The position numbers were made by a program, and so were the translations under genes. From an uncultured Clostridia bacterium (GTDB taxonomy: Bacteria; Bacillota; Clostridia; Oscillospirales; Acutalibacteraceae), in contig CAMVTS010000021.1 of the NCBI GenBank assembly GCA_947170465.1, positions 1-34,193 on the forward strand: DNA of 34,193 nucleotides, written 5' to 3'. Shown here piece after piece: positions 7,279 to 15,796 of this stretch (position 1 is its first letter; every line of letters begins with the position of its first letter). The notes below the pieces were generated by a model. That model searched no databases. It had not been told where the DNA came from and saw only the letters and a program-made list of their open reading frames with translations.

Positions 7279-7362
7279 GAGAAACTGCTGTAAAATATAA
7301 ATGAAATCGAAAGTCGAGAAAAGGATCGGCTTAAAACATTTATCTTTTAGGAGGAAACAACC

Positions 7363-8334
7363 ATGGCAGATACCAGAGTTTTTGAAATCTATGAAGACAT
7401 CACAATGAAGGAAGTACGCTTCTCCAACCGTTTCGGCATCGAGCTTGCCGGTCACCTTTACCTTCCGGCTGACTGCGAAGGTAAGAAGAATCAGGCGATT
7501 GCTGTTGCCGGACCGTTCGGCGGCGTGAAGGAGATGGCGTCCGGCCTATATGCGCAGGAGTTTGCGAAGATGGGATTTGTGGCGATGGCTTTCGATCAGT
7601 CATTCACCGGTGAAAGCGGCGGCGCTGTGCGCAATGCGGCATCTACAGACATCAACACCGAGGATTATCTTGCCGCAGTTGATTATCTCGGTTCTCTGCC
7701 TTACGTTGATCGTGAGAAGATCGGTCTTATGGGAATCTGCGGTCTGGCGGGCATGGCAATTTCAGCCGCATCCATCGATACCCGTATCAAGGCGGTTGCA
7801 ACAACTTCCATGTATGACCTGTCACGCAGCATCGGCAAGGGCATGATGGACAGCTACACCGAAGCCCAGAAGGATGCCGTCCGTGAATATGTCAGCAAGA
7901 ACCGCTGGAACGATGTGGATAACGGGCAGTATGGTTACGGCCCTCATGAGATGACAGTGAACGAGAACAATGAGGTCGTACTGGCACAGCCCGATATGTC
8001 CCAGCTGCCGCCTTTCGTCAAGAGATTTATCGACTACTACTTCGGCATGGCGAAGCACGAGAGAGCCATTGGCGCATGGACACAGTCCACGGTGCAGAGC
8101 TTCATCAATTTCCCGCTGATGCAGTTTGTGGAGCGTGTGTCTCCCCGTCCGATCCTGATGATCGCAGGTGAAAATGCCCATTCCCGCTATTTCTCCGAGG
8201 ATGTCTACAAGCAGGCTCAGGAGCCAAAAGAACTGCTGATCGTGCCGGATGCCGATCACGTGGATATGTACTACAACAAGGAGAAGATCCCGTTTGCGAA
8301 GCTGAAGCGCTTCTTTGAGGAGAATCTGAAATGA
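7363..8334 (+). CDS. Alpha/beta hydrolase with Cys nucleophile elbow
   Basis: This 323-residue protein has an alpha/beta-hydrolase fold: an oxyanion-side motif GPFGG (50-54), the nucleophile elbow G-I-C-G-L-A-G (124-130), an acid region at IAGENAHSRYFSED and the catalytic His in DADHVDMY near the C-terminus. The nucleophile is Cys126 rather than Ser, as in the YcjY-like and dienelactone-hydrolase-like groups. No signal peptide, so cytoplasmic. AGGAGGAAAC precedes the ATG. It is divergent from a LysR regulator and ends in a strong hairpin, so it forms a single-gene unit. Substrate unknown; an ester or lactone is likely. Confidence 0.85.
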   Translation: MADTRVFEIYEDITMKEVRFSNRFGIELAGHLYLPADCEGKKNQAIAVAGPFGGVKEMASGLYAQEFAKMGFVAMAFDQSFTGESGGAVRNAASTDINTEDYLAAVDYLGSLPYVDREKIGLMGICGLAGMAISAASIDTRIKAVATTSMYDLSRSIGKGMMDSYTEAQKDAVREYVSKNRWNDVDNGQYGYGPHEMTVNENNEVVLAQPDMSQLPPFVKRFIDYYFGMAKHERAIGAWTQSTVQSFINFPLMQFVERVSPRPILMIAGENAHSRYFSEDVYKQAQEPKELLIVPDADHVDMYYNKEKIPFAKLKRFFEENLK

Positions 8335-8399
8335 AAATAATCGTATTAGAGGCTTTTCTATGTCTTAAGCAAGATACTTGATAAATGAAGAATATAGTA

Positions 8400-8432
8400 A
8401 AGGCGCCACAGCGAATTGTGCGGTGGCGCCTT
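8400..8432. terminator. Bidirectional hairpin terminator
   Basis: AAGGCGCCAC (8400-8409) pairs exactly with 8423-8432. It lies between the converging hydrolase gene and the response-regulator gene and can serve both. Confidence 0.7.
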
Positions 8433-8451
8433 AAGATTATGGCTGAGATGT

Positions 8452-9240
8452 TTAATCCATGTAATCGTCATACAAAAAATCAGCCCAATAATACTGGCTC
8501 ATATACTCGTTCTGGTACGCGTTGACTGCTCCCGCGTCCAGCTCCTTGAAACGGTAGTAGTCGCAGTCGAGCACATCGGGATTGACCGCGAGGGCGTTAT
8601 AGCTGCGTACTACCGCGTCCTCTGCGCCGACAGCCTTCAGGCTCTTTATCATAGCATAGATATAGGTTTGAAGGAGATTTTGCAGCTTTTTTTCATAAGG
8701 CTCATCCTCAAAAATCGCCGCGAATATCTCTCTCGTGGTACAGGAGCTGCCCTGTTTATGAACGAGATACGCAAAGACCTCCTTTGCCTTGCTGCGCTCA
8801 AAGCGAACGTGAGCGCCGTCCGGCGTGAAAACATCAAAGTTGCCGAAGCACTGTACGCGCAGCAGAGCGTTGCTTTTCGGTGTGATCGGAAAGCGCAGAT
8901 CCTCCAGTTCCGCCTTGACTTCCTCGGCGGTTACGGGCTTCATAATGTAGCCGGACGCTTTCATGTCCATCGCGTCTCCCTTGTAATCGGAAAAGCCGGT
9001 GACAAAGATGATATTCATTTTGGGGTTGATTTCCTTTAGCCTTTTTGCGACCTCTACGCCGTTCATGCCACGCATATGGATATCCAGAAAGGCGACGTCA
9101 CAGCCGTTTTGTTTGGCGTCCTCCAACAGATCTGCCTGCTTACGGAACGCCGTGACTTCAGCGTCGGACTTTGCTTCGCGGATTGCCGCTTCCAGCATTT
9201 TCAGAGCCAAAGGCTCGTCGTCAAGACAAAGTATCCTCAT
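8452..9240 (-). CDS. Response regulator with receiver plus SARP/BTAD-like winged-helix output
   Basis: This 262-residue protein starts with a receiver domain (acidic DDEP at 7-10, phospho-acceptor Asp53 in FLDIHM, FVTGF and MKPV motifs to about residue 115). A winged-helix output follows (VQCFGNFDVF...SKAKEVFAYLVHKQG) with a helical tail that resembles a shortened bacterial transcriptional activation domain rather than LytTR. Its start overlaps the end of the kinase gene by 20 bases, so the two are translationally coupled. It probably regulates nearby genes, but no target is proven. Confidence 0.85.
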   Translation of the reverse strand: MRILCLDDEPLALKMLEAAIREAKSDAEVTAFRKQADLLEDAKQNGCDVAFLDIHMRGMNGVEVAKRLKEINPKMNIIFVTGFSDYKGDAMDMKASGYIMKPVTAEEVKAELEDLRFPITPKSNALLRVQCFGNFDVFTPDGAHVRFERSKAKEVFAYLVHKQGSSCTTREIFAAIFEDEPYEKKLQNLLQTYIYAMIKSLKAVGAEDAVVRSYNALAVNPDVLDCDYYRFKELDAGAVNAYQNEYMSQYYWADFLYDDYMD

Positions 9241-11089
9241 TTGGTTGACCCTCCTTAGGTAATATTACGATCGCTGTGGTGCCCTTGCCGACAACACTTT
9301 CGATTTTTACCTCGCCGCCGCACATATCGTGCAGGCGTTTTTTTGTGTTTTCCATACCGACGTGCGAGCGGCCGTCATCCTTTTGCTCGTTGACGTCGAA
9401 GCCCACTCCGTCGTCTTCTATTACGACCTCATACGCTGTTTCGGTTTCACGGGTAGAGATCCTGACCGTACCTCCGTCCTCTTTCATTCCGACGCCGTGC
9501 TTGACGGCGTTCTCGACAAGCGGCTGAACGGATAGCAGCGGCAGCACAAAATCAGTTGCTTGAATGTCGTACTCGATATTCAGCAAATCGTCAAACCGCA
9601 GCTTCTCAATATATAAATACTTTTTCAGATGTTCCAGCTCCTGCGTGAACGGTACCGGACCGGTTTGTTTTAAAGAATCCATATTGCCGCGGAGATATTT
9701 GGCGAAGGTGATCGTCGCTTCTTTAGCGATCTTGGGATCGATCTCGCACATCATCGCGATGGACGTCAGGGCGTTATACATAAAATGAGGACGGATCTGT
9801 GACGTCATCACGCTGACCTTAGCCTCGTACAGCTCCTTTTGCATCTGTTGATGTCGGATCGCTTCTTTATACTGGAACCTCAGATCGCCGATCAGCCGCA
9901 CGATCTGCACGATCATCGTGATTGCCAAGCCGTAGTTGAAGTAGTGTGAACCCGGCAGGTGGATGAATTGATCGACGGCGTCTATTGCGACCGTCAGCAG
10001 CAACGGCACCCATGACAACAGGAAGAACAGCGCGTTGCGATTGATCCTCATTTCTACGCAGAGCAATACTATCATAATCACTATGCTGCCCGCAGTGGCG
10101 AAATTCATCGTCATTGATGAAGCGTTGAGATCCCTGATGTGGCAAAGGTGCAGAATAAATACGGTGAAAACGCAGCTTAAGTAGACAGCCGACGCGATGT
10201 TGGCGGCAATGCGCGTTCCTCTGCTGCTCATATTGGCTTTGAAATAGAACAGCACCGCGGAAACAAAGCAGTACCCGGTGATTTTGTCCATCATCATACA
10301 GACAGTCGGGTCTACGATCCAAAGGTTCAGATAGCCGCTTATCTGTTGCATTATCATATACAATCCCCATAAAAAGCTGAGCATTCCGAAGGTTAGGTAC
10401 TTATAATCGATCTTTCCGAGGATAAAGCTTGCCACGGGGAAAAAGAACAGCCCGAAGAAGCATATCAAAACGAACAGCAATACAGGCGGTAACGCGTCAT
10501 AGAAGAAACGCAGATATATTCCCTCGTTGTAATACGCTGTAACGTCAACACAGTCGTTATAACTGACAAGCGCGTAACCGTAGGGATATTCTACCTCAAA
10601 AATAAGATCCGAGTCCTCCGTTATATTCTCGGTCTTCGTGAGATAGTCCGGAGAAATAAATTTTACGCAGTAGCCGGGTGTATTCGGCATATCGAGCGCT
10701 AACGGTTTATCGGTTTTGGTGTGCTCATAAGAAAGCTTTTCGTCGTCAAAGTGATAGCTCTGTATCACGGTACCGTCGGTCGTTTTCAAAGTATACCAAA
10801 CATTTTTGGAAGAAATTGTCAGGCTTCCAAAATACATCAAGAGCTTTTTCGACATCTTCCCTTTAAATACAATTTTGTTAAAGTGGTCGGTGATATAGCG
10901 GTCTTTTTCGATCGGTTTCCACTCGCCGCCGTCTACGGAGTATTCGCCCTCCAAAAACATCGACGGCGTTTGATAGATATCCATACTGACATAATAGCGC
11001 ATACCGATCCAAATCGCGCTCACGATCATCAGAAGTGTCAGCGCAACGCAGACCGCTGTCCAGATCTTTCCACCGATGATCTTCATCAT
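9221..11089 (-). CDS. LytS/YesM-type membrane sensor histidine kinase
   Basis: This 622-residue protein has an N-terminal membrane helix (about 10-30), an extracytoplasmic sensor of about 170 residues, then seven hydrophobic segments between about 200 and 400. The cytoplasmic core is of the His_kinase (LytS) class: SQIRPHFMYNALTS with the phospho-acceptor His435, an N-box (QPLVENAVKHG) and G-box motifs (DDGVGFD, HVGMENTKKRL). The layout is like 7TM-DISM kinases. AAGGGGG lies 10 bases before the ATG. It forms an overlapping operon with the response regulator. The signal is unknown; the sensor is extracellular. Confidence 0.9.
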   Translation of the reverse strand: MMKIIGGKIWTAVCVALTLLMIVSAIWIGMRYYVSMDIYQTPSMFLEGEYSVDGGEWKPIEKDRYITDHFNKIVFKGKMSKKLLMYFGSLTISSKNVWYTLKTTDGTVIQSYHFDDEKLSYEHTKTDKPLALDMPNTPGYCVKFISPDYLTKTENITEDSDLIFEVEYPYGYALVSYNDCVDVTAYYNEGIYLRFFYDALPPVLLFVLICFFGLFFFPVASFILGKIDYKYLTFGMLSFLWGLYMIMQQISGYLNLWIVDPTVCMMMDKITGYCFVSAVLFYFKANMSSRGTRIAANIASAVYLSCVFTVFILHLCHIRDLNASSMTMNFATAGSIVIMIVLLCVEMRINRNALFFLLSWVPLLLTVAIDAVDQFIHLPGSHYFNYGLAITMIVQIVRLIGDLRFQYKEAIRHQQMQKELYEAKVSVMTSQIRPHFMYNALTSIAMMCEIDPKIAKEATITFAKYLRGNMDSLKQTGPVPFTQELEHLKKYLYIEKLRFDDLLNIEYDIQATDFVLPLLSVQPLVENAVKHGVGMKEDGGTVRISTRETETAYEVVIEDDGVGFDVNEQKDDGRSHVGMENTKKRLHDMCGGEVKIESVVGKGTTAIVILPKEGQPNEDTLS

Positions 11090-11117
11090 TCAGGTACCCC
11101 CTTTCCGATTTTTCTTC

Positions 11118-11146
11118 ATTATAACATAGGGATCGGGGAATGAAAA
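11118..11146 (-). promoter_or_regulatory. Promoter of the two-component operon
   Basis: On the minus strand TTTTCA (11141-11146), 17 bases, TATAAT (11118-11123), with the transcript starting about 20 bases before the kinase ATG. Confidence 0.6.
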
Positions 11147-11183
11147 GTTAAACAATCGTAAAAGTTTTAAAAAAACCCAATCT

Positions 11184-11203
11184 TTGCAAAGAAGTTGCAA
11201 AGA
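11184..11203 (+). promoter_or_regulatory. Direct repeat of TTGCAAAGA with 11-base period
   Basis: TTGCAAAGA occurs at 11184-11192 and again at 11195-11203, one helical turn apart. It lies just upstream of a TATAAT at 11213-11218 and next to the two-component operon, so it is a candidate binding site for the neighbouring response regulator. Confidence 0.4.
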
Positions 11204-11212
11204 TCACCCTGA

Positions 11213-12031
11213 TATAATAAAGGCACAGTAAAACAAAAACAATACGAAATTGACAACGGCATCATCACCGTCAACGAGGACGAATCTCCCTATGCAAAGT
11301 TTGAAAACACCGCTACCAACCTGCACAACAGTATGGTTGACATCGACAAGATCTTCAAGACCGTGCTGAAGGAAAACGGCTCTATCCCGAGCAAGTATGT
11401 TGTCGCCGACCTGTATGTCTTAGACGGCAACAAGACCATCAAGAAGGGCTGCACCTCCTTCATCGACGCTTGGTCACAGGGCATCGACAGCGGCAAGAAC
11501 TTCAACATCGTCGTTCTCAAAATGAATCAGTATGTAAAGGCAGACGCAAAGAAGGGCTTCAAGCTCGATAACAATGTAAAGGGCTTGAACGACAAGGGCG
11601 GCTTTGAGGTTCCCGCAGGCAGAGTCATATACATCGACATGGGCACCAGACAGCATAACGGCTTTGACTGCTCCGCAAAGAGTGATATGGATCTGTTCAC
11701 CATCAACAACGGCGCCAGCCTCGAACTCGTTCGTGCAAGGGTTTACGGCGACAACCGCAAGATCGTGATCCCGGACAACGCGAACAACACCTCTTTGACG
11801 ACAAAATATGTAGATTTCAACGGTATCTCTATTTACTACAACAAAGCTAATCCCTGCATCTCCATCTCCAAGAAAGCCAATAACACCAGCCTCAATTTTT
11901 GCTGGACTAACTTCAACGGCGAATGCACCAGCCGGATCCAGAACGACGGCAAAAACACCAAAATCAGCGAATGGTACGTCAAGCGCAGCTGGGAAAAAGA
12001 GGTTCGCGGCGACGAATACTGGGGTACCTGA
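11213..12031 (+). pseudogene. N-terminally truncated unknown protein
   Basis: The frame is open from 11213 (after a TGA at 11210) to 12031, but the first ATG is at 11333 and has no ribosome site. The codons before it read as convincing protein (YEIDNGIITVNEDESPYAKFENTATNLHNS), so the true beginning, probably with a signal peptide, is missing. The visible 232 residues after the ATG are rich in Asn, Lys and Gly with short repeated turns (NNTSLTTKYVDFNG, NNTSLNFCWTNFNG) that suggest a beta-helix-like surface or secreted protein. I do not recognise the family. Most likely a 5'-deleted remnant. Confidence 0.5.
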
Positions 12032-12098
12032 TAGACACGATTTGATCAAAACAATCGAAACACCACATCCAACTAAATGATGATTCACCTTAAAAAAA

Positions 12099-12127
12099 CC
12101 GCCTGCTCACACATCGTGAACAGGCGG
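12099..12127 (-). terminator. Terminator of the SGNH esterase gene
   Basis: CCGCCTGTTCAC/GTGAGCAGGCGG stem (one mismatch) followed on the minus strand by seven T residues. It may also stop plus-strand transcription coming from 12031. Confidence 0.75.
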
Positions 12128-12148
12128 TGATTTATTTATTATTGCAGG

Positions 12149-13576
12149 TTATGGTCTGAGGTCGGCAAGACGGAACTGGATGGCGGTCGCGTCCTGGATC
12201 GTGACCCTGCCGTCGCCGTCGACGTCGAAGATCTTTTTCTCGATCGCTGTTAAGAAACGTCCGCTGAAAGAGGAGCCGTCTCTGTCGAAGATCTCTGCGA
12301 GCATTTTCTGAATGCACGTTACGTCAAGAATCGAAACTTTTCCGTCTCCGTCAGCGTCGCCGCTGATTGCTTCTTCCACTTCAATTCCCAGCTTTTCGGC
12401 AACGGTTTTGTATGTTGCTTCATACAGCTTATCGGCGATATCCTTATGCCCCTGAGCGGTAGGATGCGGGTCGAGGTTAGACTCGTTGCTGATATCATAT
12501 ACATCGACATAGATGGCGCCCTTGCTTTCGGCAACCTCTTTCAAACTGCTGTTCAGCGCTTTGATCGTCGAGTCGATCGTCTTTCCGGCAAACAAATACT
12601 GCATCGGATAGCTCAGCTTGTTCTTGACGATCTGCTTCAAATCGGCGACGACTGTGTCTCTGTCGGCGTTTTTATCCAGTCCGGAGATATATTCCGCGGA
12701 GCCGGTGATGATCTCACAGACGACCGTTCTGATATTCTGCTTCTTTCCGTTGAGTTCCAGCGAGTTGCCGTAGGGATTGTACATATTCACAACCGCGAAA
12801 TCGGCGTCTTCATTAATCGTTCTGACTGTGTCAATGATGCTGCCGACGTCCTGTGCGGCTTTGTCAACGGATTCATCCGTCGCGTCGACGACCGTCTTGA
12901 GCGCGTTGGCGGCTTCTATAACGGTCTTATAGTTGATCTTGTCGCGTTCTGCTTTAATCTTCTGCATGGCCGTCTGCATAGCGGTTTGGGGATCCGTTCC
13001 CAACAGCAACATCATGACTGACGTACGTACCGCTTCGACGATCGGGTTATCGGATTTGCCCACGGTACTAAACATGCTGAGGATGATATCGTTGCCGCCG
13101 AGCTGAATGCTGACCAGATCAGCGTCGGGGATATACTGACTGAAGATCTCGTGGTAATGCTCCATCGGATCGTTCTCTGTATTTCCCGTCATTCTGAGGA
13201 TGCTTTGCATCATCGCACCCTTATGGTTATCTTCGAGGATCGTTTTTTCAACGTCCTCTGCGAGATATCCGCAGGTAGAAAGGTTGGTTGCGATCATCTC
13301 ATATCCGTTTTCTTCGCCCAGGGCGGTGAGCTTCTCACCGTACAAAGCAGGGTATGCACTGCGGATAGGGTTCGCGATCAGGTCTTCTGTCAGGAACAAC
13401 GAGGGATCTCCAAAAAAGCTGCCGCTTTCGTTCTCCAGACCAAAGCCGGCTGCGATGCTGTCGCCGAGCGCAACATAGCGATAGGTTTTCTCTTCGGTTT
13501 CCTCAGCGCCGACAGCCGGACACGCGATCCCGCCGAGCATAACGGTTGCCAACGCCAAACTAATGATTTTTTTCAT
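12149..13576 (-). CDS. Secreted SGNH/GDSL-type esterase with C-terminal type I dockerin
   Basis: This 475-residue protein has a signal peptide (1-23, MKKIISLALATVMLGG...) and then an SGNH hydrolase domain. Block I is VALGDSIAAGFG with nucleophile Ser40, block III is QLGGND and block V is LDPHPTAQGH with the Asp/His pair. Residues from about 395 form a dockerin with two Ca-binding repeats, DADGDGKVSILDVTCIQK and DVDGDGRVTIQDATAIQ, both with intact Asp ligands. The protein should be exported and dock onto a cohesin, in a cellulosome or on the cell surface, to remove acyl groups from polysaccharide or lipid. Promoter at 13624-13652, terminator at 12099-12127. A single-gene unit. Confidence 0.9.
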   Translation of the reverse strand: MKKIISLALATVMLGGIACPAVGAEETEEKTYRYVALGDSIAAGFGLENESGSFFGDPSLFLTEDLIANPIRSAYPALYGEKLTALGEENGYEMIATNLSTCGYLAEDVEKTILEDNHKGAMMQSILRMTGNTENDPMEHYHEIFSQYIPDADLVSIQLGGNDIILSMFSTVGKSDNPIVEAVRTSVMMLLLGTDPQTAMQTAMQKIKAERDKINYKTVIEAANALKTVVDATDESVDKAAQDVGSIIDTVRTINEDADFAVVNMYNPYGNSLELNGKKQNIRTVVCEIITGSAEYISGLDKNADRDTVVADLKQIVKNKLSYPMQYLFAGKTIDSTIKALNSSLKEVAESKGAIYVDVYDISNESNLDPHPTAQGHKDIADKLYEATYKTVAEKLGIEVEEAISGDADGDGKVSILDVTCIQKMLAEIFDRDGSSFSGRFLTAIEKKIFDVDGDGRVTIQDATAIQFRLADLRP

Positions 13577-13623
13577 AGTAGTAGTCCTCCGTTTTGGAAA
13601 AATAAGCTATTTCGCTATTATCT

Positions 13624-13652
13624 ATAATACACCAAATCCCCACAAAAAGCAA
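13624..13652 (-). promoter_or_regulatory. Promoter of the SGNH esterase gene
   Basis: On the minus strand TTGCTT (13647-13652), 17 bases, TATTAT (13624-13629). The same hexamers and spacing occur before the surface-protein gene at 32825. Confidence 0.65.
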
Positions 13653-13743
13653 GATTTTTTCAGAGAAATCGCACGTGATGATACTATGATGCGACTATTC
13701 TGTGACGTTTTCGGGCAAAATGCAACAACATCAATGTGATGTA

Positions 13744-13932
13744 TCAGTTCCCGAAGCATTGCCTCAGAATAGAGATAATCTCATCATACAAGCCGTTCTT
13801 CTTGATGGAACCGCCGCCGTAAATCAGCTGAACGGTCTTTCCGTATTTGGGCAGTTCTTCGTTGAGATAGCCGAGCGCTTCATCGCCGAAATAGAGCTTG
13901 GTAGGATTGTGATAACTGAAATTGCCTAACAC
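13744..13932 (-). pseudogene. N-terminal remnant of an iron-containing alcohol dehydrogenase
   Basis: The 62 residues ([16 protein letters not shown]...[23 protein letters not shown]) are the characteristic beginning of YqhD/butanol-dehydrogenase-type Fe-ADH proteins, with the GGGSIKKNG nucleotide-binding turn. The family is about 380-390 residues long, but here the frame ends after residue 62 and the following DNA shows no further similarity in any frame I read. It lies downstream of the flavodoxin gene on the same strand and was probably the last gene of that redox operon before a deletion. Confidence 0.8.
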
Positions 13933-13991
13933 AAAGATACCTCCGATTTTTTCTTTATCATATCATATTCGAAAGGATTTGAAAAGAAATT

Positions 13992-14531
13992 TTACAGCGC
14001 TTTGCCAAATTCATAGGCGGCATTCAGCAGCTTTTCACGCTTGCTGACTTCACCGGCGTCGTTGACGCCGCCGCCGTTGAACACGCCGGCAAAACGCGCC
14101 TTTTCAAAGCAGGCAATCCAGCCTTTCAGACCGCCGATCGCCGTCTCGACCACCTCGTCGCCTTCCTCAGCGGAGGTCGTCATCAAATAAATGTCGCGGA
14201 AGCTGTATTCCTGCGGATAGAGCGGATTCAGGCGGTCGAGCAGGGTTTTGAGCTGACCGCTCAGCTCATAATAATAAATTGGCGTTGCAAATACAACGGT
14301 ATCCGCCGCTTTGACTTTTTCAAGTATCGCGGATACATCGTCTTTGATAACGCATTTCATCGTCTTTTGACAGGCGAGACAGCCCTTGCAAAAGCGGATA
14401 TCTTTCTCTTTTAAGGTGATAAGCTCCGCCCTGTTCCCTGCCGACAGTGCTCCCTGCAGCGCCTGCTCTGCGAGGATTTCGGAATTGCTTTTATGGCGGA
14501 TACTGGTTGAAATAATCAGAATATTTTTCAT
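13992..14531 (-). CDS. Flavodoxin-fold NAD(P)H-dependent oxidoreductase (iron-sulfur flavoprotein-like)
   Basis: This 179-residue protein has the FMN phosphate loop near the N-terminus (STSIRHKSNS, about 8-17) and a CKGCLACQ cluster (about 48-55) typical of NADPH-dependent FMN reductases and iron-sulfur flavoproteins. FATPIYYYELSGQLKTLLDR contacts the flavin. Probably cytoplasmic, transferring electrons to quinones, nitro compounds or a partner protein. Its ribosome site lies in the last codons of the upstream dockerin gene, with the stop at 14541 only 9 bases away, so the two are coupled. Last intact gene of the LysR-flanked operon. Confidence 0.87.
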   Translation of the reverse strand: MKNILIISTSIRHKSNSEILAEQALQGALSAGNRAELITLKEKDIRFCKGCLACQKTMKCVIKDDVSAILEKVKAADTVVFATPIYYYELSGQLKTLLDRLNPLYPQEYSFRDIYLMTTSAEEGDEVVETAIGGLKGWIACFEKARFAGVFNGGGVNDAGEVSKREKLLNAAYEFGKAL

Positions 14532-14540
14532 TTCTTTCTC

Positions 14541-15182
14541 CTAATATGTCAGTGTAATCGTCACATTCCCGTTTGAGAGAAGCCGCGTTAGCTCCTCATT
14601 TGTTTTGTCACTGATGTGACCGAGACGTGTGTATGCCCATGTATTAGAGCCGTAGAACACGACCATCTGATTTCCCGAATACAGGATAACATCTCCGGGA
14701 GAGGTCGTGATCCTTGTATCGTTTCTCGGAAGCGACATACCGAGCGAGCCGACCTGCTCAAAGCCGCCGTACATGGACATCTGAACGGTAAGCGGCTTGG
14801 ACTTAACCGCTGCTTTTAAGGCTGCGACGGCTTCATTGTTTTCCCACTCTACTTGAACGGGCGTGTTATTGATCGTCATGTGTATTCCTTTCTGTTTTTC
14901 CTCCGCAGGAAAATGCTCAAACATCTCTGCAAGATATTGCTGAATAAGTGTTGCGTCCTGAATAGAAAGCGTTGTTTCTCCGCTGACAAGCACTGCCTGC
15001 AAGTTTTCTTCCGGTATCATTTCCAGCTCGGCAACATGCCGCTGAATGCAGGTGACGTCGTTGATACTCACAAAGCCGTCGCCGTTTGCATCTCCCCATA
15101 TTTTTTCGGTTTCTGCTGCGTGTACGCTGATAACCGACAGCAGTATGATGGCGGCAATCAAAAGTCCGCTGAGTCTTTTCAT
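14541..15182 (-). CDS. Secreted dockerin plus cyclophilin-like fold protein
   Basis: I start this 213-residue protein at the ATG at 15182, with GGGGGT upstream and a signal peptide MKRLSGLLIAAIILLSVISVHAAE; the open frame further upstream overlaps the lipoprotein gene out of frame. Residues about 28-95 are a dockerin: the first repeat (GDANGDGFVSINDVTCIQ) is complete, while the second (SGETTLSIQDATLIQ) has lost Ca ligands. Residues about 100-213 are a cyclophilin-like domain (VEWENNEAVAALK, MSMYGGFEQVGSLGMSLPR, VILYSGNQMVVFYGSN). The role of such domains is not established. Second of two cyclophilin-like proteins in the operon; a frameshifted paralogue is at 2266-2899. Confidence 0.85.
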   Translation of the reverse strand: MKRLSGLLIAAIILLSVISVHAAETEKIWGDANGDGFVSINDVTCIQRHVAELEMIPEENLQAVLVSGETTLSIQDATLIQQYLAEMFEHFPAEEKQKGIHMTINNTPVQVEWENNEAVAALKAAVKSKPLTVQMSMYGGFEQVGSLGMSLPRNDTRITTSPGDVILYSGNQMVVFYGSNTWAYTRLGHISDKTNEELTRLLSNGNVTITLTY

Positions 15183-15195
15183 GATTTTACCCCCG

Positions 15196-15795
15196 TTATC
15201 CCAAACTGATGGTGATAGTGGTATCGCCTTTGGATAAAAGCTGTGCCATGCCGTCGGCGCTTTGGTCTGTGATATGTCCGAGACGGGTGTATGCCCACCT
15301 GTTGGAGCCGTAGAAAACGACCATCTGATTGCCGGAATAGAGCACGATATCGCCTGCGGAGGTGGTTGTCTGCACATCATTCGCCGGCAGATCCATTCCG
15401 ATGGAACCGACCTGTTCAAAGCCGCCGTACATGGACATGGCGATCGTCAGCGGCTGATTTTGACAAAGCTCTTTGAGCGTCTGCACCGCTTCGTTATCTT
15501 CCCATGCAACCGAAACAGGCGTGCTGCCGATTGTCATTTGCAGCGACATATTTTGCTTCTCCTGCGGCGGTTCTTCTTCGGTATGCGGTTGTTCTTCAAT
15601 CCGCGTTTCTTCGGTCTGAGGCTGTTCGGTTTGGCTTGTTTCCTCCTGCGGCGCTTCGGTAGTTACAGGAGCAGTTGCACCGGCTGCGACCGTTGCCGGC
15701 TGCGTGGCGGGTTCCGTTTCTTTTTGCGCGTTGCCGCAAGCGGTCGCCGAAACAACGATTCCGGCGGCTAATAAGATAAACAACACCTTTTTCAT
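15196..15795 (-). CDS. Cyclophilin-like fold lipoprotein
   Basis: This 199-residue protein begins with a lipoprotein-type signal (MKKVLFILLAAGIVVSATAC, Cys20). A Thr/Glu/Gln/Pro-rich linker of about 60 residues follows, and then a cyclophilin-like domain (MTIGSTPVSVAWEDNEAVQTLK ... MYGGFEQVGSIGMDLP ... SGNQMVVFYGSN), closely related to the next gene's domain but without a dockerin. It should be tethered outside the membrane. The start codon follows the upstream stop by one base and the AAGGAG site lies within that gene, so translation is coupled. The next gene begins 14 bases downstream. Confidence 0.87.
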   Translation of the reverse strand: MKKVLFILLAAGIVVSATACGNAQKETEPATQPATVAAGATAPVTTEAPQEETSQTEQPQTEETRIEEQPHTEEEPPQEKQNMSLQMTIGSTPVSVAWEDNEAVQTLKELCQNQPLTIAMSMYGGFEQVGSIGMDLPANDVQTTTSAGDIVLYSGNQMVVFYGSNRWAYTRLGHITDQSADGMAQLLSKGDTTITISLG

Positions 15796-15796
15796 G

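Noticed and set aside
15183-15419. N-terminal extension of the dockerin-cyclophilin protein to 15419
   Set aside because: The extension overlaps the upstream lipoprotein gene out of frame, and a signal peptide with a ribosome site begins at 15182.
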